From positions 2,852,001-2,916,000 of the forward strand of contig NZ_CP080383.1 in assembly GCF_019443325.1 (NCBI RefSeq): 64,000 bases of DNA, given 5' to 3'. A program made the translations under genes and the position numbers. Source of the stretch: Cryobacterium sp. PAMC25264 (GTDB lineage: Bacteria; Actinomycetota; Actinomycetes; Actinomycetales; Microbacteriaceae). Of this stretch, positions 8,909 through 18,031 are shown in pieces. Position 1 is the stretch's first letter. Every line of letters begins with the position of its first letter. The notes beneath the pieces are model-generated. The model worked only from the letters and a program-made list of their open reading frames with translations, had not been told where the DNA came from and did no database searches.

Positions 8909-9916
8909 TCATCTCCTGAGTTCGGCGACACGCTCGGCGTGGGCCGTGGCGTGGGTGTGATCGGTGGGTTCGTCGGCCGACATGCGCCGGCCGAGCCCGG
9001 GCCGGAAGTCTTCCCGGCTGCCGAGCGCCCACGCGGCACGGGAGTGTCCGCGTTCGAGTCGTTCGGCGGATGGGGCCGCGAGAATCAGGCTGGACAGGTA
9101 ACCGGCCGCGAAGGCGTCGCCGGCCCCCACGGGTTCGACGACCTCGACCCGGCGGGCCGGCACCACGGTGACGGTGTCGGTTTCGTTGGCGGCCAGGGCG
9201 AATTCGGTCGCGTCGATCGATGAGTCCTTCACGACCAGGTAGGGCACGCCGGGCAGCAGGGCGCGCACGTCGGCGGCGGTGACGCAGCCCCAGAGAACGG
9301 CAGCCTCGTCGAGTCCGACGAGCACCACCGTGGCCTTACCGGCCAGGGCGAGCAGGCGTGGTGCGGCCTCCGCCACCGGCCAGAGGCCCGGACGGAAATT
9401 GATGTCGAACGAGACGGAGACGCCCCATTCGGCGGCGTGATCGAGCACGTGCTCCACGAGGGCGGAGCAGGACTCCGACAGCGCGGGGGTGATCCCGGTG
9501 GTGTGCACCCACCGGGCGCCGGCCAGGGGCCAGCCGACGGCATCCGCGATCTTCAGCGTGGATGCCGCCGAGCCTTGGCGGTAGTAGAACACGTGGGCTC
9601 CACTACCGGTGTCGGGCTCCTTGAGGTAGAGCCCGGTTGGTGCATCGAGTGAGCGACCGACCCACCGGGTGTCAACGCCTGCGTTGTTCAGCGCGGCGAT
9701 GATCTTGCTGCCCACGGGGTCGGTGCCGACCGTGCTGGCCCAGGCCACCGTGTGGCCGAGCTCGGCCAGGTGCATCGCCACATTGGACTCTGCGCCGCCG
9801 GTGCCGAGGGTGAAGGCGCTGGCTTGGTCGAGCGGCAGGGAGGTGGTGGGGGTGAACATGCCCATGGTTTCCCCGAAGCACAGCACCGTGGGAGTCGTGT
9901 CGTGGTGGTCGCCCAT
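8909..9916 (-). CDS. kdgK: 2-keto-3-deoxygluconate kinase, PfkB family
   Basis: 335 residues. PfkB/ribokinase fold: N-terminal VLCFGETMGMFTP, a GGAESNVAMHLAELG substrate loop (about 39-53), and the C-terminal EPVGAGDAFAAGYLSSLI anion-hole/catalytic Asp motif. It phosphorylates 2-keto-3-deoxygluconate made by UxaA. Starts at ATG 9916, sharing one base with the uxaA stop (TGATG), so translation is probably coupled. Confidence 0.92.
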   Translation of the reverse strand: MGDHHDTTPTVLCFGETMGMFTPTTSLPLDQASAFTLGTGGAESNVAMHLAELGHTVAWASTVGTDPVGSKIIAALNNAGVDTRWVGRSLDAPTGLYLKEPDTGSGAHVFYYRQGSAASTLKIADAVGWPLAGARWVHTTGITPALSESCSALVEHVLDHAAEWGVSVSFDINFRPGLWPVAEAAPRLLALAGKATVVLVGLDEAAVLWGCVTAADVRALLPGVPYLVVKDSSIDATEFALAANETDTVTVVPARRVEVVEPVGAGDAFAAGYLSSLILAAPSAERLERGHSRAAWALGSREDFRPGLGRRMSADEPTDHTHATAHAERVAELRR

Positions 9917-11460
9917 CAGGTCACGGCTCCGATGTGCCACGGGACGAACTCTTCCTGGCCCACGTTGAATTCTTCGCTGACGGTCTGCTTGCCGCTGGCG
10001 ACGGCGATGATCATGTCGAGGATCTCGGCACCGACCTCGTCGACGCTCGCGTTGCCGTCCGCGATGCGGCCGGCATCGATGTCGATGTCGTCCCCCTGGC
10101 GCAGGAATAACTCGGTGTTGGTGCCGACCTTGATGCTCGGGGTGGGCTTGCAGCCGAACACCGAGCCGCGGCCGGTGGTGAAGACCACGACGGTGGCGCC
10201 TCCGGCGACGAGGCCGGTGACCGAGACCGGGTCGTAGCCGGGGGTGTCCATGAATCCCAGGCCCCTGGTGTCGATCGGTTCGGCGTACTCGTACACGGCG
10301 GCCAGGTCGGCGTGGCCGGCCTTGGCCACGGCGCCCAGCGACTTCTCCAGGATGGTGCTGATGCCACCGGCCTTGTTGCCTGGGGAGGGGTTGTTGTCCA
10401 TGGTGCCGCCGTTGGCGTGGATGTAGGTCTCCCACCAGTCGATCCGCTCGATCAGCTTGTGGCCCACGGCAGGCGTGACGGCACGGGCGGTGAGCAGGTG
10501 CTCGGCCCCGTAGATCTCGGGCGTTTCGGCGAGAACGGATGTTCCACCGTGCGCCACGAGAACATCCGACGCCCAGCCCAGGGCCGGGTTGGCCGTGATG
10601 CCGGAGTAGCCGTCGGAGCCGCCGCAGTTCAGGCCCAGCACGAGTTCGGAGATGTCGATGGGTTCGCGGTGGCGGGTGTTGATCTGCTCGGCCAGGGCGA
10701 GGATCTTCTCCACGCCCGCGGCAACCGTGTTGCGCATGCCGCCGGTCTCCTGGATCGAGAGGGACTCCACGACGGTGTCGCTGGGCAGGGTGCCCTCGGC
10801 CAGCACCAGGCTGGTGGGGGTCATCTCGCAGCCGAGGCTGAGCATCAGCACGCCGGCGATATTGGGGTGCCGGGCGTACCCGTTGAGGGTGCGGAGCAGC
10901 ACCTGCGCGCCCTCGCTCTCCAGGACCAGGCCGCAGCCGCTCTGGTGGGTGAGGGCGATGACACCGTCGACGTTCTCGAACCTGTCGAGGGCGTCGCCTC
11001 GGAACCGGTCGGCGATGAGCTTGGCGGTGGTGCCGGAGCAGTTGACGGTGGTGAGGATGGCGATGTAGTTGCGGGTGCCGGCCCGGCCGTCGGCCCGGCG
11101 GAAGCCGTCGAAGAAGCGACGTTCCGTCGGGACCGCCAACTCGGTGTGCACGGTGCCGAATTCGTGGCTGCGGGCGGCGAGGTCCATACCGATGTTCTGG
11201 CTGTGCACCTGCTCGCCGCGGTGGATCGGCGCCGTCGCGACGCCGATCGACTGGCCGTACTTGTGCACGGTGGAGCCGACGCTCATGTCGGTGAGGGCGA
11301 TCTTGTGGCCGCTCGGAACGAGCGTGGTGACGGTGAGGACACCGTCGCCGACGGGAAGGGACTCGCCGGGGAGGAGGTCCCGGAGGGCGACTGCGACGTC
11401 GTCACCCTCGGCCATGACCAGCACGGAGGTGCCGGTCGTGATGCTTTCAATGTGTGACAT
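9916..11460 (-). CDS. uxaA: Altronate dehydratase
   Basis: 514 residues, full length for UxaA. An N-terminal SAF-like domain (about 10-100, PSGHKIALTDMSVGSTVHKYG) is followed by the UxaA/GarD catalytic region (RADGRAGTRNYIAILTTVNC, LTHQSGCG, LGLNCGGSDGYSGITANPA), with conserved Cys residues that fit Fe binding. It removes water from D-altronate to give 2-keto-3-deoxygluconate. ATG 11460 lacks a strong ribosome site; the gene follows the transporter by 48 bp. Confidence 0.93.
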   Translation of the reverse strand: MSHIESITTGTSVLVMAEGDDVAVALRDLLPGESLPVGDGVLTVTTLVPSGHKIALTDMSVGSTVHKYGQSIGVATAPIHRGEQVHSQNIGMDLAARSHEFGTVHTELAVPTERRFFDGFRRADGRAGTRNYIAILTTVNCSGTTAKLIADRFRGDALDRFENVDGVIALTHQSGCGLVLESEGAQVLLRTLNGYARHPNIAGVLMLSLGCEMTPTSLVLAEGTLPSDTVVESLSIQETGGMRNTVAAGVEKILALAEQINTRHREPIDISELVLGLNCGGSDGYSGITANPALGWASDVLVAHGGTSVLAETPEIYGAEHLLTARAVTPAVGHKLIERIDWWETYIHANGGTMDNNPSPGNKAGGISTILEKSLGAVAKAGHADLAAVYEYAEPIDTRGLGFMDTPGYDPVSVTGLVAGGATVVVFTTGRGSVFGCKPTPSIKVGTNTELFLRQGDDIDIDAGRIADGNASVDEVGAEILDMIIAVASGKQTVSEEFNVGQEEFVPWHIGAVT

Positions 11461-11508
11461 GAGAATCGATTCGTTAGATGCTGCGGTTACGCGGTGCGGT
11501 CGGCCCGA

Positions 11509-12969
11509 TCAGGACTGGCCGATGATGCCCTTTTCCCAACGGCCGGCTTCGAGGTCGAGGGCGATGGACGTGTACTTGTCGTCGGACAGGTTGTAGAGGA
11601 AGTAGACGATCACGGCGGCAGCGGCGAGGGCGATGGCCGGGTAGAGGGTCATCACGGCCTTGATACCGAAGAGGGTCTCCTCCGACTGGCTCGCTCCCTG
11701 AGCGATGTAGCCGGTGACGGCCAGCATCCCGGCGCCCACCAGGGCGGCGATGGACTGGGCGATCTTGCGGGAGAAGTTGAAGGCCGCGTAGGTCATGGTC
11801 TCCTTGCGCACCCCGGTGTGCCATTCGCCGTAGTCGATGGTGTCGGAGACGAAGGCCCAGGTGACGGCGTTCGGGATGGCCAGGGCCATGTAGCCGATGG
11901 TCACCAGGAGCATGAAGGTCCACAGGTTGGTGGGGATGATGAAGTTGAGGCCGTTGGCGATGACGCCGATGATGAACCCACCCATGGCGGTGCGCTTCTT
12001 GCCGAACCGGGCGACCAGGCGCGGCACGAACATGATGCCGATGATGGAGGCGCCGATCATGACGAGGTTGAGGATCGGCTGCAGGGCGATGTTGCCGAGG
12101 TTGTACTGCGCGAAGAAGATCATCATCATGTTGTTCACGTTCATCGCGGAGATCGTGAAGAGGGTCATCAGCACCAGGCCGAGGAGGGGACGGTTGGTGA
12201 AGATCGCCTTCGCGTAGTCCTTCATGCCGTTCTTCTCGAAGCCCACGGCGCGGTTGACGTAGACGCGTTCCTTGGTGCCGCGGTAGCAGACGTAGAAGGA
12301 CGCGATGCCGATGATGGCGAAGACCGCGGAGGCCCACATGTAGTTGGTGCCGGTCATGCCGCCGAACATCATCATGATCGGGATGAACGCGAAGCCGCAG
12401 ATCCACTGGGCGCCGAGCGAGCCGGCCTGCCGGGTGGTGGCGAGCTGCGCGCGGTCCTTGACGTGACGGGTCATCACCGAGGCCAGCGACCCGTAGGGGT
12501 CGTTGGTGAAGGAGTAGATGAGACCCCAGATGGCGTAGCTGCCGGCCGCGAAGGCTATCTTCCAGCCCATGGTGACGTCGGGCATCGTGAAGGTGACGAC
12601 GGTCATCACGCCCAGGAGGATCGAGGAGATCATCATGACGGGGCGGAACTTGCCGCGCTTGCCGAACTTGCGGCTGTCGATGTAGGCGGCGGCGATCGGG
12701 TCCATGAACGCGTCGAAGATCTTGGCGAGGGAGAAGATCAGGGCCACGACGCCGGCGGCGATGCCGCAGGTGTCGATCCAGAACTTGGTCAGATAGGACT
12801 GACCGAGGTCGAACATGAACCCGTTGCCGAAGTCGCCGAAGCCGTACGAGACCTTTTCCTTGGTGGAAATTCGCTCGATGACGGCGGGTGCGTCGATCGT
12901 GGTGGTGGAACCGGCCTGGCCGGCAGGGCCGGCTGGGGCGCCGACGTCAATACCATCGTGGATAGCCAT
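11509..12969 (-). CDS. GPH-family (MelB-type) sugar/uronide transporter
   Basis: 486 residues with about 12 membrane segments. It opens with the family signature KVSYGFGDFGNGFMFDLGQ (about 36-54) and has the IFDAFMDPIAAAYIDSRK cation/sugar loop typical of the glycoside-pentoside-hexuronide:cation symporters. Its place inside the uxa operon makes galacturonate (or an oligo-galacturonide) the likely substrate; this is context, not sequence. The C-terminal tail (about 455-486) is cytosolic. Confidence 0.88.
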   Translation of the reverse strand: MAIHDGIDVGAPAGPAGQAGSTTTIDAPAVIERISTKEKVSYGFGDFGNGFMFDLGQSYLTKFWIDTCGIAAGVVALIFSLAKIFDAFMDPIAAAYIDSRKFGKRGKFRPVMMISSILLGVMTVVTFTMPDVTMGWKIAFAAGSYAIWGLIYSFTNDPYGSLASVMTRHVKDRAQLATTRQAGSLGAQWICGFAFIPIMMMFGGMTGTNYMWASAVFAIIGIASFYVCYRGTKERVYVNRAVGFEKNGMKDYAKAIFTNRPLLGLVLMTLFTISAMNVNNMMMIFFAQYNLGNIALQPILNLVMIGASIIGIMFVPRLVARFGKKRTAMGGFIIGVIANGLNFIIPTNLWTFMLLVTIGYMALAIPNAVTWAFVSDTIDYGEWHTGVRKETMTYAAFNFSRKIAQSIAALVGAGMLAVTGYIAQGASQSEETLFGIKAVMTLYPAIALAAAAVIVYFLYNLSDDKYTSIALDLEAGRWEKGIIGQS

Positions 12970-13021
12970 GACTCACATACACTCTTTCAATTCTCGATAT
13001 TCAGGCAGAACGGGACGCATC

Positions 13022-13076
13022 GGTGCGGCTCGTCGTGGTGCGGGATAGCGGTGGTGCGGATGCTGCGGTGGTGCGG
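13022..13076. repeat. Four GGTGCGG repeats, 15-17 bp apart
   Basis: GGTGCGG occurs at 13022, 13037, 13053 and 13070 in the 118-bp gap between uxaC and the transporter, i.e. CCGCACC four times in the operon transcript with steps of 15, 16 and 17 bp. Two copies are embedded in a longer GGTGGTGCGGA. The spacing could reflect protein binding or just slippage. Confidence 0.55.
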
Positions 13077-13087
13077 AACGGCCGGGC

Positions 13088-14473
13088 TTAGAGGCCGAAG
13101 TAGGTGTGCGCGTTGTTGTACGAGATGTCCTCGACCATCCGTCCGAGGAGCGCTTCGTCGTCGGGAACCTCGCCGAGTTCGACCCATTCGCCGATGAGCT
13201 CGCAGAGGATGCGGCGGAAGTATTCGTGCCGCGGGTAGGAGAGGAAGCTGCGGGAGTCGGTGAGCATGCCGACGAAGTTCGACAGCAGGCTCTCGTCGGC
13301 GAAGGTCTGCAGTTGCAGGCGCATGCCGGAGCGGGTGTCGTTGTGCCACCAGGCGCTGCCGAGTTGCATCTTCTGCACGGTGTCCTTCTGGTACGAGCCC
13401 ATCAGGGTCACCAGCGGCAGGTAATCGTTGGGGTTGAGAGAGTAGAGCATGGTGCGCGGAATCGAGTCTTCGGACTCCATCGAGTCGAACAGCGCGGCCA
13501 ACGGTTCGGCGACGGGACGGTCGTTCATACCGTCGTAGCCGGTGTCGGGGCCGAGGATGTCGAGCATGCGCCGGTTGGTGTTGCGCAGGGCGTGCAGATG
13601 CAGCTGCATGGTCCAGTTCTTCGCCGTGTACAGGCGCATCAGTGCCTTGAGCACCGCGGTACGGTACTGGGCGATCTGGGTGTTGCTGAGGGCGCCGCCC
13701 GCGATGGCGGTGGTGACGATGGCGTCGAGTTCGGGCTCGGTCGACTCCGCGTACACGACCGTGTCGAGGGCGTGGTCGGAGAGCCGGGCGCCCATCGAGT
13801 GGAAGAAGTCCACCCGGGCGGAAAGCGCGACGACGATGTCGGCGAAGGTGCCGATCTTCACGCCGGCGGAGGCGCCGAGGATGACCAGGTAGTCGGCGTA
13901 ACCGGCGGCGTGGATGTTGATGGCCTTGTCGGGGCGGAACGCCGGGACGACGGTGAAGGCCTTCTCGGTCTTGAGCAGTTCGTGCCAGTGCAGGTCGTCG
14001 GCCGGGTCATCCGTGGTGCAGATGGCCGTGACGTTGCTGGAGCGGATCAGGCTGCGGCGAGTGAAGCCGGCGGTGGCCAGCTGGGCATTGGCGCGGTCGT
14101 AGATCTCGCGGGCGGTCTCGCGGCTGAGCACCAGGTCGATGTCGAAGAACCGGCGGAGCTCGAGGTGGGTCCACACGTAGAGCGGGTTGCCGAGGGCCTT
14201 CTCCACGGTGCCGGCCCAGGCGTAGAACTTGGCGAAGTCGTCGCCGTCGCCGGTGATGAGGTTCTCCGGCACGCCGTTGGCACGCATCAGGCGCCACTTG
14301 TAGTGGTCGCCCTTCAGCCAGACCTCGGTGATGCTGGCGAATCGCAGGTCTTCGTAGATCTCCTGCGGGTTCAGGTGGCAGTGGAAGTCGATGATGGGCA
14401 TGTTCTTGGCGTGGTTGTGGAACAGCTTCTTCGCCATGTCGGTGCCGAGCAGGAAATCGTCGTTGAGGAGCAT
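13088..14473 (-). CDS. uxaC: Glucuronate/galacturonate isomerase
   Basis: 461 residues, amidohydrolase-superfamily uronate isomerase turning D-galacturonate into tagaturonate (or glucuronate into fructuronate). Visible: MPIIDFHCHLNP metal site near residue 30, NRRMLDILGPDTGYDGMND, the WWHNDTRSGMRLQLQ segment and a GMLTDSRSFLSYPRHEYFRRILC end. ATG 14473 is preceded by AGGACC; the frame upstream (to 14551) lacks family similarity. Confidence 0.94.
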   Translation of the reverse strand: MLLNDDFLLGTDMAKKLFHNHAKNMPIIDFHCHLNPQEIYEDLRFASITEVWLKGDHYKWRLMRANGVPENLITGDGDDFAKFYAWAGTVEKALGNPLYVWTHLELRRFFDIDLVLSRETAREIYDRANAQLATAGFTRRSLIRSSNVTAICTTDDPADDLHWHELLKTEKAFTVVPAFRPDKAINIHAAGYADYLVILGASAGVKIGTFADIVVALSARVDFFHSMGARLSDHALDTVVYAESTEPELDAIVTTAIAGGALSNTQIAQYRTAVLKALMRLYTAKNWTMQLHLHALRNTNRRMLDILGPDTGYDGMNDRPVAEPLAALFDSMESEDSIPRTMLYSLNPNDYLPLVTLMGSYQKDTVQKMQLGSAWWHNDTRSGMRLQLQTFADESLLSNFVGMLTDSRSFLSYPRHEYFRRILCELIGEWVELGEVPDDEALLGRMVEDISYNNAHTYFGL

Positions 14474-14510
14474 GATCTGCGGTCCTTTAGTCGAGGGTGG
14501 GTGGTGCGCT

Positions 14511-16919
14511 TTACGCGAGGACGGTGAGGTCGGCGAGGGTGGCGCGCACACCCCGGTCGCGCAGGCTGGTCAGCCCGGTGGCTACCTGCTCGACAAGTCC
14601 GTCGAGGACGGTGAGGTCGGTGCCCCACAGGGTGGTGTCGGCCAGGATCGTGGCGACGTAAGCATCCGTGTCGGCGGCGGCGGCGTACGCCGCATGGAAC
14701 GCCGCGATGGTCTCGGCGCTGTCGACCGGGGTGATGGTCACGCTCGGGTCGCCACTGTAGGTGAGCAGGATCGCGGACAGGGCGAGGGTGACGCGGGGCG
14801 GGAAGGTGCCGTTGGCGGTGTGGAAGTTCAGCAGGATCGGCAGCAGGCGGCTCTTGTACTTGGAGGCGCTATTCAGGGCGATCGAGGCGAGTTCGTGGTG
14901 CATGAACGGGTTCTCGAAGCGTTCCTTGACCGACTCGGCGTAGGCGGCGAGCTCGTCATGCGGCAGGTCCAGCACGGGGATGATCTCCTCGTACATCTCC
15001 TCGTGCACCAGCGGCCCGAAGTCGGGGTCGAGCATGACGTCCCGCACGGTCTCGACGCCGGCGAGGCGGGCGAGGGAGGCCATGGTGGTGTGCGGGGCGT
15101 TGAGCAGGAAGACCTTGCGTTCGCGGTACGGGGTCATGTCGTCGGTCACCGTGACGTTGAGTCCGGCCTTCGCCAGCGGAAGGGTTTCGGTGAGCGCCTG
15201 CGGGCCCTCGAGCACCCACAGCAGGAACGGTTCGGCCTTGACGATCAGGCGGTCCTCGAAGCCGAACTCGGCGCACAGTTCCTCGGCCCGGTCCTTCGGG
15301 TAGCCGGGAACGATCCGGTCGACGAGGCTGGAGTAGAAGGTGTTGCTCGTGTTGACCCAGGCGGTGAACGCGTCGCCGAGTTCCCAGTGTGCGGCGGTGG
15401 CCAGCACGGTCTCCTTGAGCTTGTCGCCGTTGTGCTCGATGAGCTCGCAGGGGATCAGCGTGAAGCCCGTCTTGCCCAGCTCGAATCGGCGGTAGAGCAG
15501 CGCGGTGAGCTTGCCGGGGAAGCTGGCGTGCGGGGCGTCGGTGCGGAGGTCTGCAGCGCTGTAGACGATGCCCGACTCGGTGGTGTTGGAGAAGATGAAC
15601 TCGATGTCGTCGTTCTCGGCCAGGGCCAGGTAGGCCTCGTAGTCGACGTAGGGGTTGACCGTGCCGGTGACGACAGTCATGACCTCGTGGGACTGCACCT
15701 CTTCACCGTCCTGCTTGCCCTCGAGCAGCACCGTGTAGAGGTTGTCCTGCTCCTCGAGCATGGCGACGAGGCCGCCGGCGAGGGGCTGCACGATGGTCAC
15801 GCCGCCGTTGAACAGGCCCTGCGTGTTCATCTGCTGCAACTGCCAGTCCACGAACGCCCGCAGGAAGTTGCCCTCACCGAACTGGATCGCCCGGGTGGGC
15901 AGGGTGTCGCTGGGGTGGATGGCGCGGGTGAGTCGTTCCATGGTGTGGGGGTCCTCTGCGTTCTGGTGGGGCTGGGTGTGCGTGGGGGTGGTCGGCTCGT
16001 CGCGCGCGGGCTCTGGTTCGACGCTGAGTGTGACGCCCATCCGGTGCTGGGCGCCGGGGGCGAGAACCCGGGCCTGGCCCTGCACGTTGCAGGCTTCGAC
16101 GCACACGGTCTGGGTCCATTCCTCGTCGCCGAAGTCGCCCATCGCGGCAGCTTTGGTGCTGCCGGGGTTCCAGACCACGGTCTGGGCCGCATCCGTGTCG
16201 CCGACCAGGATGCTGCGGTGGTTGCCGGTGTCGTCGATGGTGACGACCCGCGGCATCGGGTAGACACGGTCGATCTCGGCGCCGGTGAAGGCCACCGGCA
16301 GGGCCGCCGACGCGGTGACCGGCGGGGACACCGTGCGGTCGAGGTAGGGCAGGTCCTGCAGGCCGAGCAGGGTGGTGCCGCGGGCGTCGGCCACCGCGAA
16401 GTAGGTGTGGAAGGCCGTCTCCACCGAGACCGGGGCGGCACCGTCGTTGCGCACCGTGAGGGCGAGGGAAAGGGTGGCGCCGATCCGCACGGTGTAGCGC
16501 AGGGAGACCGGCTGGGCCGTGCCGGTGGAATCCCGGTGCGAGCCGGCCAGTTCGAAGGTGAGCACGGCATCCGGGCCCTCGAGGGCGGCGGCGGTGAGGG
16601 TCCACGCGGAGATGCGGGCCCAGCCGTGGTTGGGCGCGGTGGCGTCGCTGAGGTTGGGGCCGAACCAGGGGAAGCAGACGGGAATGCCGCCGCGCAGGGC
16701 CGCCGTGGGGGTGAAGGCGCCGCTCTCGCTCATCCACAGAACGGGCTTCTGCCCGGCGGGCGTCCACTCGGCGACGTGGGCGCCGTGCAGATAGACCAGG
16801 GCGGTGGCGGCGGGGAGGAACACTTCGACGGCCGGCAAGTCGCCCTTGGCCGTCACCAGACGGATGCCTACCGGCAGGGTTACGACGCCTGTCACCGGTT
16901 CGTTATCGGTTGCCTTCAT
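14511..16919 (-). CDS. uxaB: Fusion: hexose-6-phosphate mutarotase (YeaD-like) + tagaturonate reductase (UxaB)
   Basis: 802 residues in one frame. Residues 1 to about 302 are an aldose-1-epimerase/YeaD-like domain (HGAHVAEWTP, GGIPVCFPWFGP, HGWARISAW, ending near DEEWTQTVCVEACNV). A Pro/Thr/His-rich linker (about 303-326) leads to residues 327-802, a complete mannitol-dehydrogenase-family UxaB (IQFGEGNFLRAFVDWQL, LNAPHTTMASLARL) that reduces tagaturonate to altronate with NADH. No stop codon occurs in any of the three frames across the linker, so a single indel is not hiding two genes. An internal ATG at 15941 has AGAGGA nine bases upstream and could also yield free UxaB. Strong AGGAGGAAA site precedes ATG 16919. 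First gene of the operon. Confidence 0.85.
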   Translation of the reverse strand: MKATDNEPVTGVVTLPVGIRLVTAKGDLPAVEVFLPAATALVYLHGAHVAEWTPAGQKPVLWMSESGAFTPTAALRGGIPVCFPWFGPNLSDATAPNHGWARISAWTLTAAALEGPDAVLTFELAGSHRDSTGTAQPVSLRYTVRIGATLSLALTVRNDGAAPVSVETAFHTYFAVADARGTTLLGLQDLPYLDRTVSPPVTASAALPVAFTGAEIDRVYPMPRVVTIDDTGNHRSILVGDTDAAQTVVWNPGSTKAAAMGDFGDEEWTQTVCVEACNVQGQARVLAPGAQHRMGVTLSVEPEPARDEPTTPTHTQPHQNAEDPHTMERLTRAIHPSDTLPTRAIQFGEGNFLRAFVDWQLQQMNTQGLFNGGVTIVQPLAGGLVAMLEEQDNLYTVLLEGKQDGEEVQSHEVMTVVTGTVNPYVDYEAYLALAENDDIEFIFSNTTESGIVYSAADLRTDAPHASFPGKLTALLYRRFELGKTGFTLIPCELIEHNGDKLKETVLATAAHWELGDAFTAWVNTSNTFYSSLVDRIVPGYPKDRAEELCAEFGFEDRLIVKAEPFLLWVLEGPQALTETLPLAKAGLNVTVTDDMTPYRERKVFLLNAPHTTMASLARLAGVETVRDVMLDPDFGPLVHEEMYEEIIPVLDLPHDELAAYAESVKERFENPFMHHELASIALNSASKYKSRLLPILLNFHTANGTFPPRVTLALSAILLTYSGDPSVTITPVDSAETIAAFHAAYAAAADTDAYVATILADTTLWGTDLTVLDGLVEQVATGLTSLRDRGVRATLADLTVLA

Positions 16920-17070
16920 GTTTCCTCCTCGTTGAGAATCAGCTTGTGAGCTTCTCGCTGTTCCGCCTGGCAGAATCTAAGTCCGCCACATGAACTCACC
17001 ATAACCACGTTCAGAATCCGACCGCAACTTGCCAGGGCCTTCAATCCGACTCAGACCCTAACTGGGGGCA

Positions 17071-17097
17071 GGAATATGACGGATCCGGATTTGTCAA
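17071..17097 (-). promoter_or_regulatory. Candidate uxa operon promoter with palindrome
   Basis: On the minus strand TTGACA (17097-17092) is a consensus -35 box; possible -10 hexamers TATTCC or CATATT follow at 13-15 bp, shorter than ideal. The spacer contains the palindrome ATCCGGAT (17083-17090), which could bind the adjacent IclR regulator and is consistent with a short spacer needing activation. The rest of the 300-bp gap (16920-17219) shows no gene. Confidence 0.35.
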
Positions 17098-17219
17098 GGG
17101 TCCGACGGCATTGAATTCCGGGACGTGGACCACTGAGCGGCACAGATATTCCACAAGCGTGGTTAACTGTCCATAAGACAGAACGCCGGATCATCGGCGA
17201 CAGCGCAGAGGCAGGACAC

Positions 17220-18017
17220 ATGGGACCTTCGTCAACCAGCGACCCCGAGAGCACAAGCGCGCCCGCGACCTCGGCCAAGGACAACGCCGCCCAGAAGCTG
17301 CTGCGGGTGCTCGAGGCCGTCTCGAACCCCGGCGACGCCCACCGGCTCAGCGACCTGGTCAAGGAGACCGGGCTCGCCAAGACCAGCGTGTTCCGTCTCC
17401 TGTCGGAACTGATCGATAGCGGGTACGTGGCCCGCCGGCCCGACGGAAGCTACGCGCCCGGGCGGGCGTTCCGCCTGCTCGCCCTCAAGCTCACGGCCGC
17501 GCCCGACGACTCAGACCTGATCGGTGACCGGCTGCGGCGTCTGCAGGCTGACGTGCACAGCACCATCCACTTCGCGCTGCGCACCGGCGACTACGCCACC
17601 TACGTGGAGAAGATCGAGGATACGGCCCAGCCCATCCAGATCGCCTCCCGGGTGGGCGCGCAGATTCCGCTGCACTCCACCGCCATCGGCAAGGCGATCC
17701 TGGCGCACCTACCCGAAAGCGAGGTGCGCAGCTACGCCACCCGCACCGGGTTGCACACCCGCACCGAGTACACCATCACCGATGTGGCAGGGTTGCTCGC
17801 CGACGGCCGACTGGTGCGCAACCGCGGGTTCTCCATCGACGATCAGGAGAACGAGGAGCACATCCGCTGCATGGCCGTGCCGGTCTTCGACACGCAGCAG
17901 CACCTCATCGGCGGAATCGGCATCACGACCATCGCTCCCCTGGTTCCCCGGGAGAAGCTCGAGGCGTACGCGCCCCTGCTGATGACCGCGGCGCGCGACG
18001 TGATGACGCTGCTGTAG
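17220..18017 (+). CDS. IclR-family regulator of the uronate operon
   Basis: 265 residues. N-terminal winged helix (about 22-80: AAQKLLRVLEAVSNPG, LSDLVKETGLAKTSVFRLLSEL) and C-terminal IclR effector domain (about 95-262, with IPLHSTAIGKAILAHLP and GGIGITT signatures). Divergent from the uxa operon, so regulation by a KDG-like intermediate, as for KdgR-type proteins, is a reasonable inference. Confidence 0.9.
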   Translation: MGPSSTSDPESTSAPATSAKDNAAQKLLRVLEAVSNPGDAHRLSDLVKETGLAKTSVFRLLSELIDSGYVARRPDGSYAPGRAFRLLALKLTAAPDDSDLIGDRLRRLQADVHSTIHFALRTGDYATYVEKIEDTAQPIQIASRVGAQIPLHSTAIGKAILAHLPESEVRSYATRTGLHTRTEYTITDVAGLLADGRLVRNRGFSIDDQENEEHIRCMAVPVFDTQQHLIGGIGITTIAPLVPREKLEAYAPLLMTAARDVMTLL

Positions 18018-18031
18018 ACGCGCTCTGCCCG

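Noticed and set aside
14391..16949. An 852-codon open frame on the plus strand across the uxaB fusion and uxaC start
   Set aside because: It is antisense to a clearly conserved gene, has an Arg/Gly/Val-biased composition with no domain pattern and arises from the high GC third positions of the real gene.
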